Assembly: GCF_020907985.1 (NCBI RefSeq)
Contig: NZ_JAJJPA010000017.1
Span: 1 to 64,000 of the forward strand
From: Kitasatospora humi
GTDB taxonomy: Bacteria; Actinomycetota; Actinomycetes; Streptomycetales; Streptomycetaceae
Length of the DNA stretch: 64,000 nt
Direction: 5' to 3'
Part shown: one piece after another, positions 11,859 to 21,122 of the stretch
Position numbering within the stretch: position 1 is the stretch's first letter
How the letters are laid out: every line of letters begins with the position of its first letter
Made by a program: the position numbers and the translations under genes
Notes under the pieces: generated by a model
Database searches by the model: none
The model's input: the letters and a program-made list of their open reading frames with translations, nothing else
Told to the model about the DNA's origin: nothing

Positions 11859-12458
11859 GTGGCCCAGATCCTGCTCCTCCACTCCGTCTACGGCCTGCGC
11901 CCCGCGGTCCACGCCGCCGCCGACCGGCTGCGCGCCGCCGGGCACCAGGTCACGGTGCCCGACCTCTACGACGGCAAGGCCTTCGACTCCATCGACGAGG
12001 CCACGGCGCACCAAGAGGCGATCGGCACCGACGAGTTGCTGCGCCGGGCCGTCGGCGCCGCCGCCCCGCTGCTCACCCCGGTGCCGTCCGCCCCGGGCAA
12101 GGGCCTGGTCTACGCGGGCTTCTCGCTCGGCGGCGCACTGGCGCAGAACCTGGCGCTCGCCGATGAGAACGCGCTCGCCCTGCTGCTCCTGCACGGCACC
12201 TCCGACCTGCGCGAGGACGCCGCCACCGGGATCCCGGTGCAGCTGCACGTGGCCGAGCCCGACCCGTTCGAGACCGAGGACTGGCTGAACGCCTGGTACC
12301 TGCGGATGCGCCGGGCCGGCGCGGACGTCGAGGTGCACCGCTACCACGGCGCCGGCCACCTCTACACCGATCCGGACCTGCCCGACTACGACGAAGAGGC
12401 CGCCGAGCGGACCTGGGCGACGGCCCTGGCCTTCCTCGACGACCTCGACGCCGGCTGA
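11859..12458 (+). CDS. Dienelactone-hydrolase-family protein
   Basis: The 199-residue protein has a compact alpha/beta-hydrolase fold of the dienelactone hydrolase type: LLLHSVYGLRPAV near the start, the oxyanion/nucleophile region GFSLGGALAQN (serine as nucleophile instead of the cysteine of classical enzymes), ending with HRYHGAGHLY that supplies the histidine. The GTG at 11859 gives a start right at the first core strand, as in homologues. An upstream ATG at 11817 would add 14 residues. It lies 89 bases behind the ABC permease gene and may be part of that operon. Substrate is unknown. Confidence 0.82.
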   Translation: MAQILLLHSVYGLRPAVHAAADRLRAAGHQVTVPDLYDGKAFDSIDEATAHQEAIGTDELLRRAVGAAAPLLTPVPSAPGKGLVYAGFSLGGALAQNLALADENALALLLLHGTSDLREDAATGIPVQLHVAEPDPFETEDWLNAWYLRMRRAGADVEVHRYHGAGHLYTDPDLPDYDEEAAERTWATALAFLDDLDAG

Positions 12459-12470
12459 CCGCCGGTCAGC
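12454..12470. terminator. Short convergent hairpin spanning both stop codons
   Basis: GCTGACC, three bases, then GGTCAGC form a perfect seven-pair inverted repeat that contains the stop of the dienelactone-hydrolase-like gene (12456-12458) and the stop of the convergent membrane-protein gene (12466-12468). It could terminate weakly in both directions. Confidence 0.4.
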
Positions 12471-13116
12471 GGTTCGGCGGGTAGCCGTAGGGCGGCTGCC
12501 CCGGCGGCTGGGCGGGCGGCGGCGGGAAGCCGGGTGCCCCGCCCGGCGCCCCCGCCGGCGGCATGGGCATCGGCTGGGCGGGAATCGGCGCGTAGCCCGG
12601 GCCGTAGGCCGGCCGCGGACCGGACGACACGGTCACCATCACCACCAGGGCGAAGACCAGGGCCAGCAGCACCTGGACGATGCCGTCCAGGTTGAGCCAG
12701 AGGTTGGTCGCGGGACTGCCGAAGGCATGCCGGCCCTCGTCACTGGTCAGCTGGTCGATCACCACGATCGCCGAGCCGTACCCGTTGATCAGCAGCAGCA
12801 CGGTGCCGGCCGGCCGGACCCAGCCCTTGCCGGAGAACGCGCCGATGATCAGCACCACCAGGGCGATCACCGTCGCCGTGTCACCCGGGAAGAAGCCGAA
12901 CGGCACACCGTCCACGTAGTGGTGGTAGTCGTTCCAGATCGCCGTCTCCAGGTACCCGGCACCCTTGCGGTTCAGGTCGAAGATCAGCAGCGCCAGTTCC
13001 AGCACCAGGTTCAGGACCAGGACCACCGCGAGCCCCGGCAGCGCCGCCGCGCCGCCCGACCGGGGCGGCGCCGCCACCGGTGCGTACCCCTGGACCCCGG
13101 GTTGGCCGTAACTCAT
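12466..13116 (-). CDS. Membrane protein with Pro/Gly-rich tail, unknown function
   Basis: The 216-residue protein begins with a Gly/Pro/Tyr-rich stretch (MSYGQPGVQGYAPVAAPPRS), then has four hydrophobic segments (LPGLAVVLVLNLVLELALL, TATVIALVVLIIGAF, AGTVLLLINGYGSAIVVI and IVQVLLALVFALVVMVTV), and ends in a proline-rich tail with PPPPAQPPGQPPYGYPP. The start at 13116 has a near-perfect ribosome-binding site (GGAGGGGGAAAG), so the in-frame ATG 30 bases upstream is unlikely. I do not recognise a named family. Low-complexity proline tails on small membrane proteins are common in streptomycetes. It stands alone on its strand behind dnaE, with a dividing gap of 125 bases. Confidence 0.75.
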   Translation of the reverse strand: MSYGQPGVQGYAPVAAPPRSGGAAALPGLAVVLVLNLVLELALLIFDLNRKGAGYLETAIWNDYHHYVDGVPFGFFPGDTATVIALVVLIIGAFSGKGWVRPAGTVLLLINGYGSAIVVIDQLTSDEGRHAFGSPATNLWLNLDGIVQVLLALVFALVVMVTVSSGPRPAYGPGYAPIPAQPMPMPPAGAPGGAPGFPPPPAQPPGQPPYGYPPNR

Positions 13117-13241
13117 CTTTCCCCCTCCGGGCAGCACATCACTCACGGCGCCGGACGCCGCCGCCCGGTGAGACTAGCGCGCTTCCGGTGCGCCGGGAAC
13201 GGCAGCCCGCACACCGGGAGCACAACGGTGACGCGCTCGTT

Positions 13242-16200
13242 TCAGGCGCTCCAGGCGGACGGCCCGAGCAGCGTCTTGACCTCACTGGCGAACGCCGTGT
13301 CGGGGTTCACCAGGAAGCCCAGCTCGTAGAGCACGTCCTTCTGCCGGCTGGTGGTCAGCAGCCGCACCGGCACATCGCCCGGGTGGGCCTGCAGCGTCGC
13401 CTTCAACTCCCGCACCACGTGGGCCGTGACCTTCGGGTACGGCACGGTGATCTGCACCGGCGGCTTGCCGCCGAACTCGGCCGAGGAGATGTCCAGCGTG
13501 GTGATCTCCTGGCCGAACACCGAGAGCGCGCCGTCGCGTTCGTTCAGCCGGCCGCGGACCGAGACCACGTTGTCCTCGACCATCTGATCGGCCATCAGGT
13601 TGTAGGTGGCCGGGAAGAACAGCACCTCGACCGAGCCGTCGCGGTCGGCGAGGGTGATGATCGCCCAGGCGTTGCCCGCCTTGTTGATCCGCCGGTCCAC
13701 GTTGGTGATCAGCCCGGAGAGCCGCACCTCGCCCTCGGTGCGCCCGGAGCCCATCAGCTCGGCGATCGAGATGTCCCGGTTGCGGGCCAGGATGTGCTCG
13801 GCGCCGTCCAGCGGGTGGCTGGAGACGTACAGTCCGAGCATCTCCCGCTCCAGGCTGAGGAGTTGCTTGCGCGGCCACTCGCGGTCGGACAGCTCGAAGT
13901 CCAACCCGATCGCCGGGGTGTCGGCGCCGGTGTCCAGCGCGCCGAACAGGTCGTCCTGCCCGATCGCCTGCTGCTTCTTCACGCCGGTGACTGCGTCGAT
14001 CGCGTTCTCGTGCACCGCGCAGAGCGACTGCCGGGTGTGGCCCAGCGAGTCGAAGGCGCCGGCCTTGATCAGCGAGTCGACGGTGCGCTTGTTGCAGGCG
14101 ACCAGTTCGACCTTGTCCAGGAAGTCCGCGAAGGAGGTGTACTTGCCCTTCTCCTTGCGGGTCTTGATCAGCGACTCGATCACCGGCACACCGACGTTGC
14201 GGACGGCCTTGAGGCCGAACCGCACGTCGCTGCCGACGGCGGTGAAGTCGACCACCGACTCGTTGACGTCCGGCGAGAGGATCTTGATGCCCATCGCCCG
14301 GCACTCGGCCAGGTAGACGGCCATCTTGTCCTTGTCGTCCGCCACCGAGGTGAGCAGCGCGGCCATGTACTCGGCCGGGTAGTTCGCCTTCAGGTAGGCG
14401 GTCTGGTAGGAGACCAGGCCGTACGCGGCGGAGTGCGATTTGTTGAACGCGTACCCGGCGAACGGGACCAGCACGTCCCAGACCGCCTGGATCGCCTCGT
14501 CCGAGTAGCCGCGCTCCTTGCAGCCCGCGTGGAACGGCACGAACTCCTTCTCCAGGACCTCCTTCTTCTTCTTGCCCATCGCGCGGCGGAGCAGGTCTGC
14601 TTGGCCGAGGCTGTAGCCGGCCAGCACCTGCGCGGCACGCTGCACCTGCTCCTGGTACACGATCAGGCCGTAGGTGGGCCCGAGGACGTCCTTGAGCGGC
14701 TCCTCCAACTCCGGGTGGATCGGCACGATCTCCTGCTGCCCGTTCTTGCGGAGCGCGTAGTTGGTGTGCGAGTTCATGCCCATCGGGCCGGGCCGGTACA
14801 GCGCCGAGACGGCGGAGATGTCGGCGAACTCGGTGGGCTTCATCAGCCGCAGCAGGGCGCGCATCGGACCACCATCGAGCTGGAACACGCCCAGCGTGTC
14901 GCCGCGGGCCAGCATCTCGTAGGTGGTCGGGTCGTCGATCGGGATCTTCTCGATGTCGACCTCGACGCCGCGGTTGGCCTTGATGATCTGCAGGCAGTGA
15001 TCGATGATGCCCAGGTTCCGCAGACCCAGGAAGTCCATCTTGATCAGGCCCATGGCTTCGCACGACGGGTAGTCGAAGCCGGTGATGATCACGCCGTCCT
15101 TGTCCCGCATGTGCAGCGGGATCAGGTCGAGCAGCGGGGTCGAGGAGAGGATGACGGCCGCGGCGTGCACACCGGTGCCGCGGATCAAGCCCTCGATGCC
15201 CATGCCGGTGTCGATGATCTTCTTGACGTCCGGCTCGTTGGCGTACATCTGCCGGATCTCGGTGCCCTCGTTGTAGCGAGGGTGCGACTCGTTGAAGAGG
15301 TCCGCCAGCGGCACGCCCTTGCCCATCACGTCCGGCGGCATCGCCTTGGTGATGCGGTCGCCCATCGAGAACGGGTAGCCCAGGATCCGGTTGGCGTCCT
15401 TGACGGCGGCCTTCGCCTTGATGGTGCCGAAGGTGTTCACCTGGGCGGTGTACTCGGCACCGTACTTCTCGGTGACGTAGCGCACCATCTGGTCGCGCTG
15501 GCGGTCGTCGAAGTCGATGTCGACGTCCGGGGGGTTGATGCGCTCGGGGTTGAGGAAGCGCTCGAAGAGGAGGTCGTGCTCCAGCGGGTCGAGCTGGGTG
15601 ATGCCGGTCAGGTACGCCACCATCGAGCCTGCCGCCGAACCACGGCCGGGGCCGACCGGGATGCCGTTGTTGCGGCCGTACTCGCAGATGTCGGCCACCA
15701 CGAGGAAGTAGGAGTCGAACCCCATCGGGGTGATGACGCCCATCTCCAGCTCGACCCGGTCCAGCACCTCCTGGCTCGGGTTGTCGCCGTAGCGCTTCTT
15801 CAGACCGATCTCGATCTTCTTGCGCAGGTAGGAGGCCTGGGTCTCGCCCTCCGGCACGTCGAACTGCGGCATCCGGTCGACGTAGTCGAAGACCTCCTTG
15901 TACGACTCCACCCGCTCGCCGATCGCGAGGGTGTTGTCGCAGGCCTCCGGGAGCTCGCTGAAGAGCTCGCGCATCTCCTCGGCGGTCTTGACGTAGTAGC
16001 CGCTGCCGTTGAACTTGAAGCGGTTCGGGTCGTCCTTGTTCTTGCCCACGCCGACGCAGAGCAGGCTGTCGTGCGCGTCCGCCTGGTCGGCGGTGACGTA
16101 GTGCGAGTCGTTGGTGGCGAGGAGGGGGATGTCCAGTTCCTTGGCCAGCCGCAGCAGGTCCAGGCGGACCTCGCGCTCGATGTCCAGGCCGTGGTCCATC

Positions 16201-16790
16201 AGCTCCAGGAAGTAGTTCTCCTTGCCGAAGATGTCCTGGTACGCGGCGGCTGCCTTGACCGCCTCGTCGTACTGGCCGAGGCGGAGGCGGGTCTGCACCT
16301 CGCCGGACGGGCAGCCGGTGGTGGCGATGATGCCCTCGGCGTGCTGCGAGATCAGGTCGCGGTCCATCCGGGGCTTCATGTAGTAGCCCTCGATCGACGC
16401 GAGGGAGGAGAGCCGGAACAGGTTCCGCAGCCCGGTCGCGTTCTGCGCCCACATGGTCATGTGGGTGTAGCGGCCACCACCCGAGACGTCCTTGCCGCCC
16501 TCACCGTCGCTGTTGGACGGGCGCTGGCCGCCGGGGGACCAGAAGACCGGCTTCTTCTCGAAACGCGAGTGGGGGGCGACGTACGCCTCGATGCCGATGA
16601 TCGGCTTGACCGCGCTGTCCTTCGCCTTCTGGAAGAACTCGTACGCCCCGAACATGTTGCCGTGGTCACTCATCGCGATCGCCGGCATCCCCTGCCGCTC
16701 CGCTTCGGCGACCAGCTTGCCGTTCTTGGCCGCCCCGTCGAGCATCGAGTACTCGGTGTGGACATGCAGGTGAACGAAGCTGTCGGCCAC
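13242..16790 (-). CDS. dnaE: DNA polymerase III alpha subunit
   Basis: Replicative DNA polymerase, 1182 residues, the usual length for actinobacterial DnaE. It has an N-terminal PHP domain (HLHVHTEYSMLDG, SDHGNMFGAYEFF), the polymerase active site with PPDVDIDFDD (acidic residues D422, D424 and D426), the motif GPGRGSAAGS upstream of it, then helix-hairpin-helix and OB-fold regions (GLITNVDRRINKAGNAWAI) toward the C-terminus. The GTG at 16790 follows GAGGAG by ten bases and gives the MADSFVH-type N-terminus of homologues; the open frame to 16871 adds residues with no matching family sequence. It is monocistronic here. Confidence 0.97.
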   Translation of the reverse strand: MADSFVHLHVHTEYSMLDGAAKNGKLVAEAERQGMPAIAMSDHGNMFGAYEFFQKAKDSAVKPIIGIEAYVAPHSRFEKKPVFWSPGGQRPSNSDGEGGKDVSGGGRYTHMTMWAQNATGLRNLFRLSSLASIEGYYMKPRMDRDLISQHAEGIIATTGCPSGEVQTRLRLGQYDEAVKAAAAYQDIFGKENYFLELMDHGLDIEREVRLDLLRLAKELDIPLLATNDSHYVTADQADAHDSLLCVGVGKNKDDPNRFKFNGSGYYVKTAEEMRELFSELPEACDNTLAIGERVESYKEVFDYVDRMPQFDVPEGETQASYLRKKIEIGLKKRYGDNPSQEVLDRVELEMGVITPMGFDSYFLVVADICEYGRNNGIPVGPGRGSAAGSMVAYLTGITQLDPLEHDLLFERFLNPERINPPDVDIDFDDRQRDQMVRYVTEKYGAEYTAQVNTFGTIKAKAAVKDANRILGYPFSMGDRITKAMPPDVMGKGVPLADLFNESHPRYNEGTEIRQMYANEPDVKKIIDTGMGIEGLIRGTGVHAAAVILSSTPLLDLIPLHMRDKDGVIITGFDYPSCEAMGLIKMDFLGLRNLGIIDHCLQIIKANRGVEVDIEKIPIDDPTTYEMLARGDTLGVFQLDGGPMRALLRLMKPTEFADISAVSALYRPGPMGMNSHTNYALRKNGQQEIVPIHPELEEPLKDVLGPTYGLIVYQEQVQRAAQVLAGYSLGQADLLRRAMGKKKKEVLEKEFVPFHAGCKERGYSDEAIQAVWDVLVPFAGYAFNKSHSAAYGLVSYQTAYLKANYPAEYMAALLTSVADDKDKMAVYLAECRAMGIKILSPDVNESVVDFTAVGSDVRFGLKAVRNVGVPVIESLIKTRKEKGKYTSFADFLDKVELVACNKRTVDSLIKAGAFDSLGHTRQSLCAVHENAIDAVTGVKKQQAIGQDDLFGALDTGADTPAIGLDFELSDREWPRKQLLSLEREMLGLYVSSHPLDGAEHILARNRDISIAELMGSGRTEGEVRLSGLITNVDRRINKAGNAWAIITLADRDGSVEVLFFPATYNLMADQMVEDNVVSVRGRLNERDGALSVFGQEITTLDISSAEFGGKPPVQITVPYPKVTAHVVRELKATLQAHPGDVPVRLLTTSRQKDVLYELGFLVNPDTAFASEVKTLLGPSAWSA

Positions 16791-17271
16791 GGGGGCAGGC
16801 TCCTCGGTGTCGGCTGCGGCTGGGAGGCTATCCACCCTAGCGCGCCGGGGAGCGTGATCGATTCCCGCCACGAGGGCGTCGTCACGGTGCGCGGGCCGGG
16901 GCGCGCCGCGGTCCGGATCCGCGACTGCTGCGGCAGGGAGCCACGCCTCGTACTTCCAGGTCCTCGGGGATACGGCACCTGCCTAGTGGGGCGCACGGGC
17001 ACGTCCCATCGTGGTTCCGACGAGCCCCTCCGCTGGGCCGGGGCGGGTGTGGACGTCGACGTGTTCGAAGCCGTGACGGACGAGGACCGCGGACCACTGC
17101 TCGTTACCGAGCATCCAGCGCACGATCGGCGGGTCCTCTCGTCGGAGTCAGGGCGAGCGGGGCCTCAGTGTCGGGCGCGGCAGGTCGAGGACGTGATCCG
17201 ACGGTAGCAACGGCGACGGCCGGTCGGCTCGCCCCGAAGGGCGGGCCGGCCGGCCGTCAATCGGCCTGCGT
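16791..17271. other. Gene-poor gap with a possible methyltransferase-like remnant
   Basis: About 480 bases between the dnaE start and the RDD gene hold no intact gene that I accept. On the minus strand, 17124-16983 reads REDPPIVRWMLGNEQWSAVL and continues to a TAG with HGFEHVDVHTRPGPAEGLVG. This resembles the C-terminal tail of a class I methyltransferase, cut upstream by a stop, with one extra base near 17125 separating it from a plausible upstream frame. It may be a decayed gene. A terminator for the RDD gene lies at 17215-17258. Confidence 0.4.
17215..17258 (-). terminator. Strong terminator hairpin of the RDD gene
   Basis: Twenty contiguous pairs (two of them G-T) can form between 17215-17234 and 17239-17258 around a CGAA tetraloop, starting 14 bases beyond the RDD stop codon. 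No T-run is present, as is usual in this GC-rich group. Confidence 0.75.
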
Positions 17272-17973
17272 TCAGTACTCCTTGACGACCACGGTCTTGC
17301 CGGCCTTGTCGTGGAAGCACTGTTGCAGCGGCTTGTCCCAGGTCAGCGACAGCACGTTGACCAGGGCGAAGAGCGAGCCGATGCAGTAGACGGCCTGGGG
17401 GAGGGCGAAGACCGCGGTGCGGGCCAGGAGTTGGTTGTCGGTCGGGCGGCCGCCGTGGGCGGCGTCGACGACCCGCAGCTTCATGGCCTTCTTGCCGATG
17501 CTCTGCTGCCCCTGGGTGAGCAGCATCAGCGCCTCGTAGCCGAAGTAGATGGCGGCGTCGACGACGGCGGCCAGCCAGACGCCGATGGCGGTGCTCAGCA
17601 GGACCTGGATGAGCACGACCGGTACCAGCAGGATGGCACCGTCGATCAGCCGGGCCAGGAAGCGGTCGGCCGCGCCGGCCAGTTGGCGGCTGCCGGGCGG
17701 CGGCGGGCCGTACGGGGTGGGCGGCGACATCCAGTACGGGAGCTGCGGGTAGGCCGGGTTGGGGCCGTAGCCGGTGGGCTGCTGGGGGTAGCCCGGCGGC
17801 TGCGGGGGAGCGGCGTAGTCGGGCTGGGGCTGGTGCGTGTAGCCGGGCTGCGGGTCGTACGGACCCTGCGGCACGCCGTAGCCGGACGGCGTGGACGGAG
17901 GCTGCTGGTCGTAGGGGTTCCGGGAACCCTGGGGGTCCGGAGGGTAGCCGTAGCCGGGAGGTGGGTTGGTCAT
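17272..17973 (-). CDS. RDD-family membrane protein with Pro/Tyr-rich N-terminus
   Basis: The 233-residue protein starts with about 100 residues rich in Pro, Gly, Tyr and Gln (MTNPPPGYGYPPDPQGS and similar repeats). It is followed by an RDD domain: AADRFLARLIDGAILLVPVV contains the Arg and Asp residues that name the family, and GKKAMKLRVVDAAHGGRPT is the conserved loop after the second membrane pair. About four membrane segments are visible. RDD proteins are small membrane proteins; some are linked to ion transport, but the role in streptomycetes is not established. The start at 17973 is the only good ATG ahead of the tail. A strong hairpin follows the stop. Confidence 0.88.
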   Translation of the reverse strand: MTNPPPGYGYPPDPQGSRNPYDQQPPSTPSGYGVPQGPYDPQPGYTHQPQPDYAAPPQPPGYPQQPTGYGPNPAYPQLPYWMSPPTPYGPPPPGSRQLAGAADRFLARLIDGAILLVPVVLIQVLLSTAIGVWLAAVVDAAIYFGYEALMLLTQGQQSIGKKAMKLRVVDAAHGGRPTDNQLLARTAVFALPQAVYCIGSLFALVNVLSLTWDKPLQQCFHDKAGKTVVVKEY

Positions 17974-18063
17974 AGCCCCGCTCGTCTCGTGATGACCTGA
18001 CCCTCAGAGGTTTTACCGGGTTTGACAACCCTTTAGGAAGAGTGTTTCCCAACCGGTATCAGA

Positions 18064-18945
18064 TCAGCGCAGATTTGTTGGCAATGCCTTCTTGACTGCT
18101 GAGGTGAACGCGACGACCGCCGGGTGCCCGCTCCCGCCCTCGCGGGCGGCCACCGCGGTGCGGCGTGACATCGGCAGCCGGTGCAACCGCACTTCGGGCA
18201 GCGGGGCCAGCAGCGCCAGGTCCGGTACCAGCGCCACGCCCTGACCGGCCGCGACCAGGGCCAGCACGGTGTCGAAGTCGTCCGCCCGGTGCCGGATCCG
18301 GGGCGTGAACCCGGCGGCCTGGCAGGCCCGGATCGCCATCGCGTGGCAGAGGGTGCCGTGGGTGGCCAGGATCCACGGGTGGTCCCGGTAGTCGGCCAGC
18401 CGGCCGCTGCCGCGCACCGCGGCGGCCAGGTGCATCGTCTCCGCGAAGAGCGGTCGGCGCTCGACCCCGGGCTCCTCGGCGGACGGTACGAAGTCGTAGT
18501 CGTGGACCAGCGCCACGTCCAACTCGCCGGAGCGCAGCAGGTCGCCCACCCCGGCCGGGTCGACCTCGGCCACCATCGGCTCCAGCTCCGGGTGGATCAC
18601 CGAGAGCGCGGCCAGCGCGGGCGGGATCAGCACCCGGCCGGCGGACGGGAAGGTGCCGATCCGCAGCGGCCCGGCCGGCCCGCGCCGGGCACCGGCGAGC
18701 TCGCTCTCGGCCAGCTCCAGCCGGGCCAGCACCGCCTCCGCGTGGCCGACCAGCTTCTCGGCGGCCGGGGTGAGCCGCACCCGGCGGCCGGTGCGCTCCA
18801 GCAGCACCGCCCCGGCCTCCCGTTCCAGGGCGGTCAGCTGCTGGGAGACGGCGGACGGGCTGAAGGCGAGGGCCTCGGCGACGGCGGCGATGGTGCCCCG
18901 GTGGGCCAGCTCCCGCAGCAGCCGCAGACGGCGGACATCGAGCAT
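18064..18945 (-). CDS. LysR-family transcriptional regulator
   Basis: A 293-residue protein with an N-terminal winged helix (MLDVRRLRLLRELAHRGTIA, AFSPSAVSQQLTALEREAG) and a C-terminal effector-binding domain (LRIGTFPSAGRVLIPPAL). It is transcribed divergently from a DHDPS-like gene 98 bases away, so it probably controls that gene and its own promoter. The intergenic DNA holds short inverted repeats (18983-19006) suitable as a LysR site. The ligand may be an aspartate-family metabolite, given that dapA-like and asd genes follow, but this is inferred from position only. Confidence 0.9.
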   Translation of the reverse strand: MLDVRRLRLLRELAHRGTIAAVAEALAFSPSAVSQQLTALEREAGAVLLERTGRRVRLTPAAEKLVGHAEAVLARLELAESELAGARRGPAGPLRIGTFPSAGRVLIPPALAALSVIHPELEPMVAEVDPAGVGDLLRSGELDVALVHDYDFVPSAEEPGVERRPLFAETMHLAAAVRGSGRLADYRDHPWILATHGTLCHAMAIRACQAAGFTPRIRHRADDFDTVLALVAAGQGVALVPDLALLAPLPEVRLHRLPMSRRTAVAAREGGSGHPAVVAFTSAVKKALPTNLR

Positions 18946-18982
18946 CAGCGCACTCCCGGGGTGTCGAGCATCGGCTCAGCTT

Positions 18983-19006
18983 ACGCTTTGCGTCAGAAAC
19001 GCGAAC
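18983..19006. promoter_or_regulatory. Candidate LysR operator
   Basis: The divergent gap holds ACGCTTTGCGT (18983-18993), an inverted repeat of ACGC and GCGT, followed at once by a second pair, GCGT with ACGC five bases apart. Overlapping dyads of this spacing suit LysR-type binding. Position between the two divergent starts is the main support. Confidence 0.45.
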
Positions 19007-19043
19007 TGGACCTGCACGATCGCCGTGAGCGAGGGTCGAGGGC

Positions 19044-19934
19044 ATGGAAACCGCCAAGCTGCGGGGGATCCACGTCCCCCTGATCACCCCCTTCACCGCT
19101 GACGGCCGCCTCGACCGGGCCGCCCTGGAGAAGCTCGCCCACGGAGTGCTGGACGAGGGCGCGGCCGGCCTGGTCGCGCTCGGCACCACCGGCGAACCCG
19201 GTGCACTGGACGCCGCGGAGCAGGCCGCGGTGGTCGGGATCTGCGCGCGGGTCTGCGCGGAGCGCGGGGCCGCGCTGCTGGTCGGCGTCGGCGGCGGCGC
19301 GACCCGGCAGGTGGCCGCCGCCCTCCAGGACGTGACCCCGGGGGCGACGGCCGCCCTCACCCTGGTGCCGCCGTTCGTCCGGCCGGGCGCGGCCGGGGTG
19401 CTGGCCCACTTCAGGGAGCTGACCGCGGCCAGCCCGGTGCCGCTGGTCGCCTATCACATCCCGTACCGCACCGGGCAGGCGCTGGACGCCGAGACGCTGC
19501 GCGAGCTGGCCTCGGTGCCCGGCATGGCCGGCGTCAAGCTGGCCACCGGGGCGGTCGATCCGGAGGTCGTGGCGCTGCTCGCCGGCGAACTGCCGCCGCA
19601 CTTCGCCGTGCTGGGCGGGGACGACGTGGTGCTCCCGCCGCTGCTGGCGCTGGGCGCCGCCGGCGGCATCCTGGCCTCGGCGCACATCGCGACCGCCCGC
19701 TGGGTGGAGCTGGTGGACGCCTGGCAGGCCGGCGACGTCGCCCGGGCCCGGGAGCTGGGACACCGCCTGTCCCGGCTGGCCGCCGCGCTGTTCGCCGAGC
19801 CCAACCCCACCGTGATCAAGGGCGTGCTGCACGCCCGGGGTCGCATCCCCTCCCCGGCGGTCCGGCTGCCGCTGCTGCCCGCGAACGCGGCCTCGGTGTC
19901 CCGGGCGCTGGACCTCGCGGTGTCCACTGGGTGA
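19044..19934 (+). CDS. Dihydrodipicolinate synthase / N-acetylneuraminate lyase family protein
   Basis: A 296-residue (beta/alpha)8 barrel of the DHDPS/NAL family. The Schiff-base lysine is K165 (GVKLATG) and the catalytic tyrosine Y137 (YHIPYRTG), with the family's spacing of 28 residues. R142 aligns with the arginine that binds the substrate carboxylate in true DHDPS, and GTTGEPGAL matches the GTTGE motif. This supports a dapA-type activity (pyruvate plus aspartate semialdehyde). The next gene on the strand, asd, makes the semialdehyde, which fits. It could instead be a paralogue with another aldehyde substrate; streptomycetes usually carry several. Probably controlled by the divergent LysR gene. 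Confidence 0.82.
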   Translation: METAKLRGIHVPLITPFTADGRLDRAALEKLAHGVLDEGAAGLVALGTTGEPGALDAAEQAAVVGICARVCAERGAALLVGVGGGATRQVAAALQDVTPGATAALTLVPPFVRPGAAGVLAHFRELTAASPVPLVAYHIPYRTGQALDAETLRELASVPGMAGVKLATGAVDPEVVALLAGELPPHFAVLGGDDVVLPPLLALGAAGGILASAHIATARWVELVDAWQAGDVARARELGHRLSRLAAALFAEPNPTVIKGVLHARGRIPSPAVRLPLLPANAASVSRALDLAVSTG

Positions 19935-19987
19935 AAGCGATGCCGCTTCGGAACCGGTGACCAGGCAAGATGAGTCTGAGCAGGTAG

Positions 19988-21031
<1,044 letters not shown>

Positions 21032-21054
21032 GCAGCAGCCGGAGGTTGATCACA

Positions 21055-21115
21055 GGCCGGACGCACGGCGGGCCGGGCACCCTCGTCGGGAGCCCGGCCC
21101 GCCGTGCGTCCGGCC
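21055..21115. terminator. Long bidirectional terminator between asd and the MFS gene
   Basis: Twenty-four contiguous base pairs form between 21055-21078 and 21092-21115 around a 13-base loop. It lies between two convergent genes and would stop transcription from both sides. The arms are exact complements. Confidence 0.85.
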
Positions 21116-21122
21116 CGGGGCC

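Noticed and set aside
13080-17207. 1375-codon plus-strand frame opposite dnaE
   Set aside because: Shadow of dnaE and its flanks; no domain is recognised.
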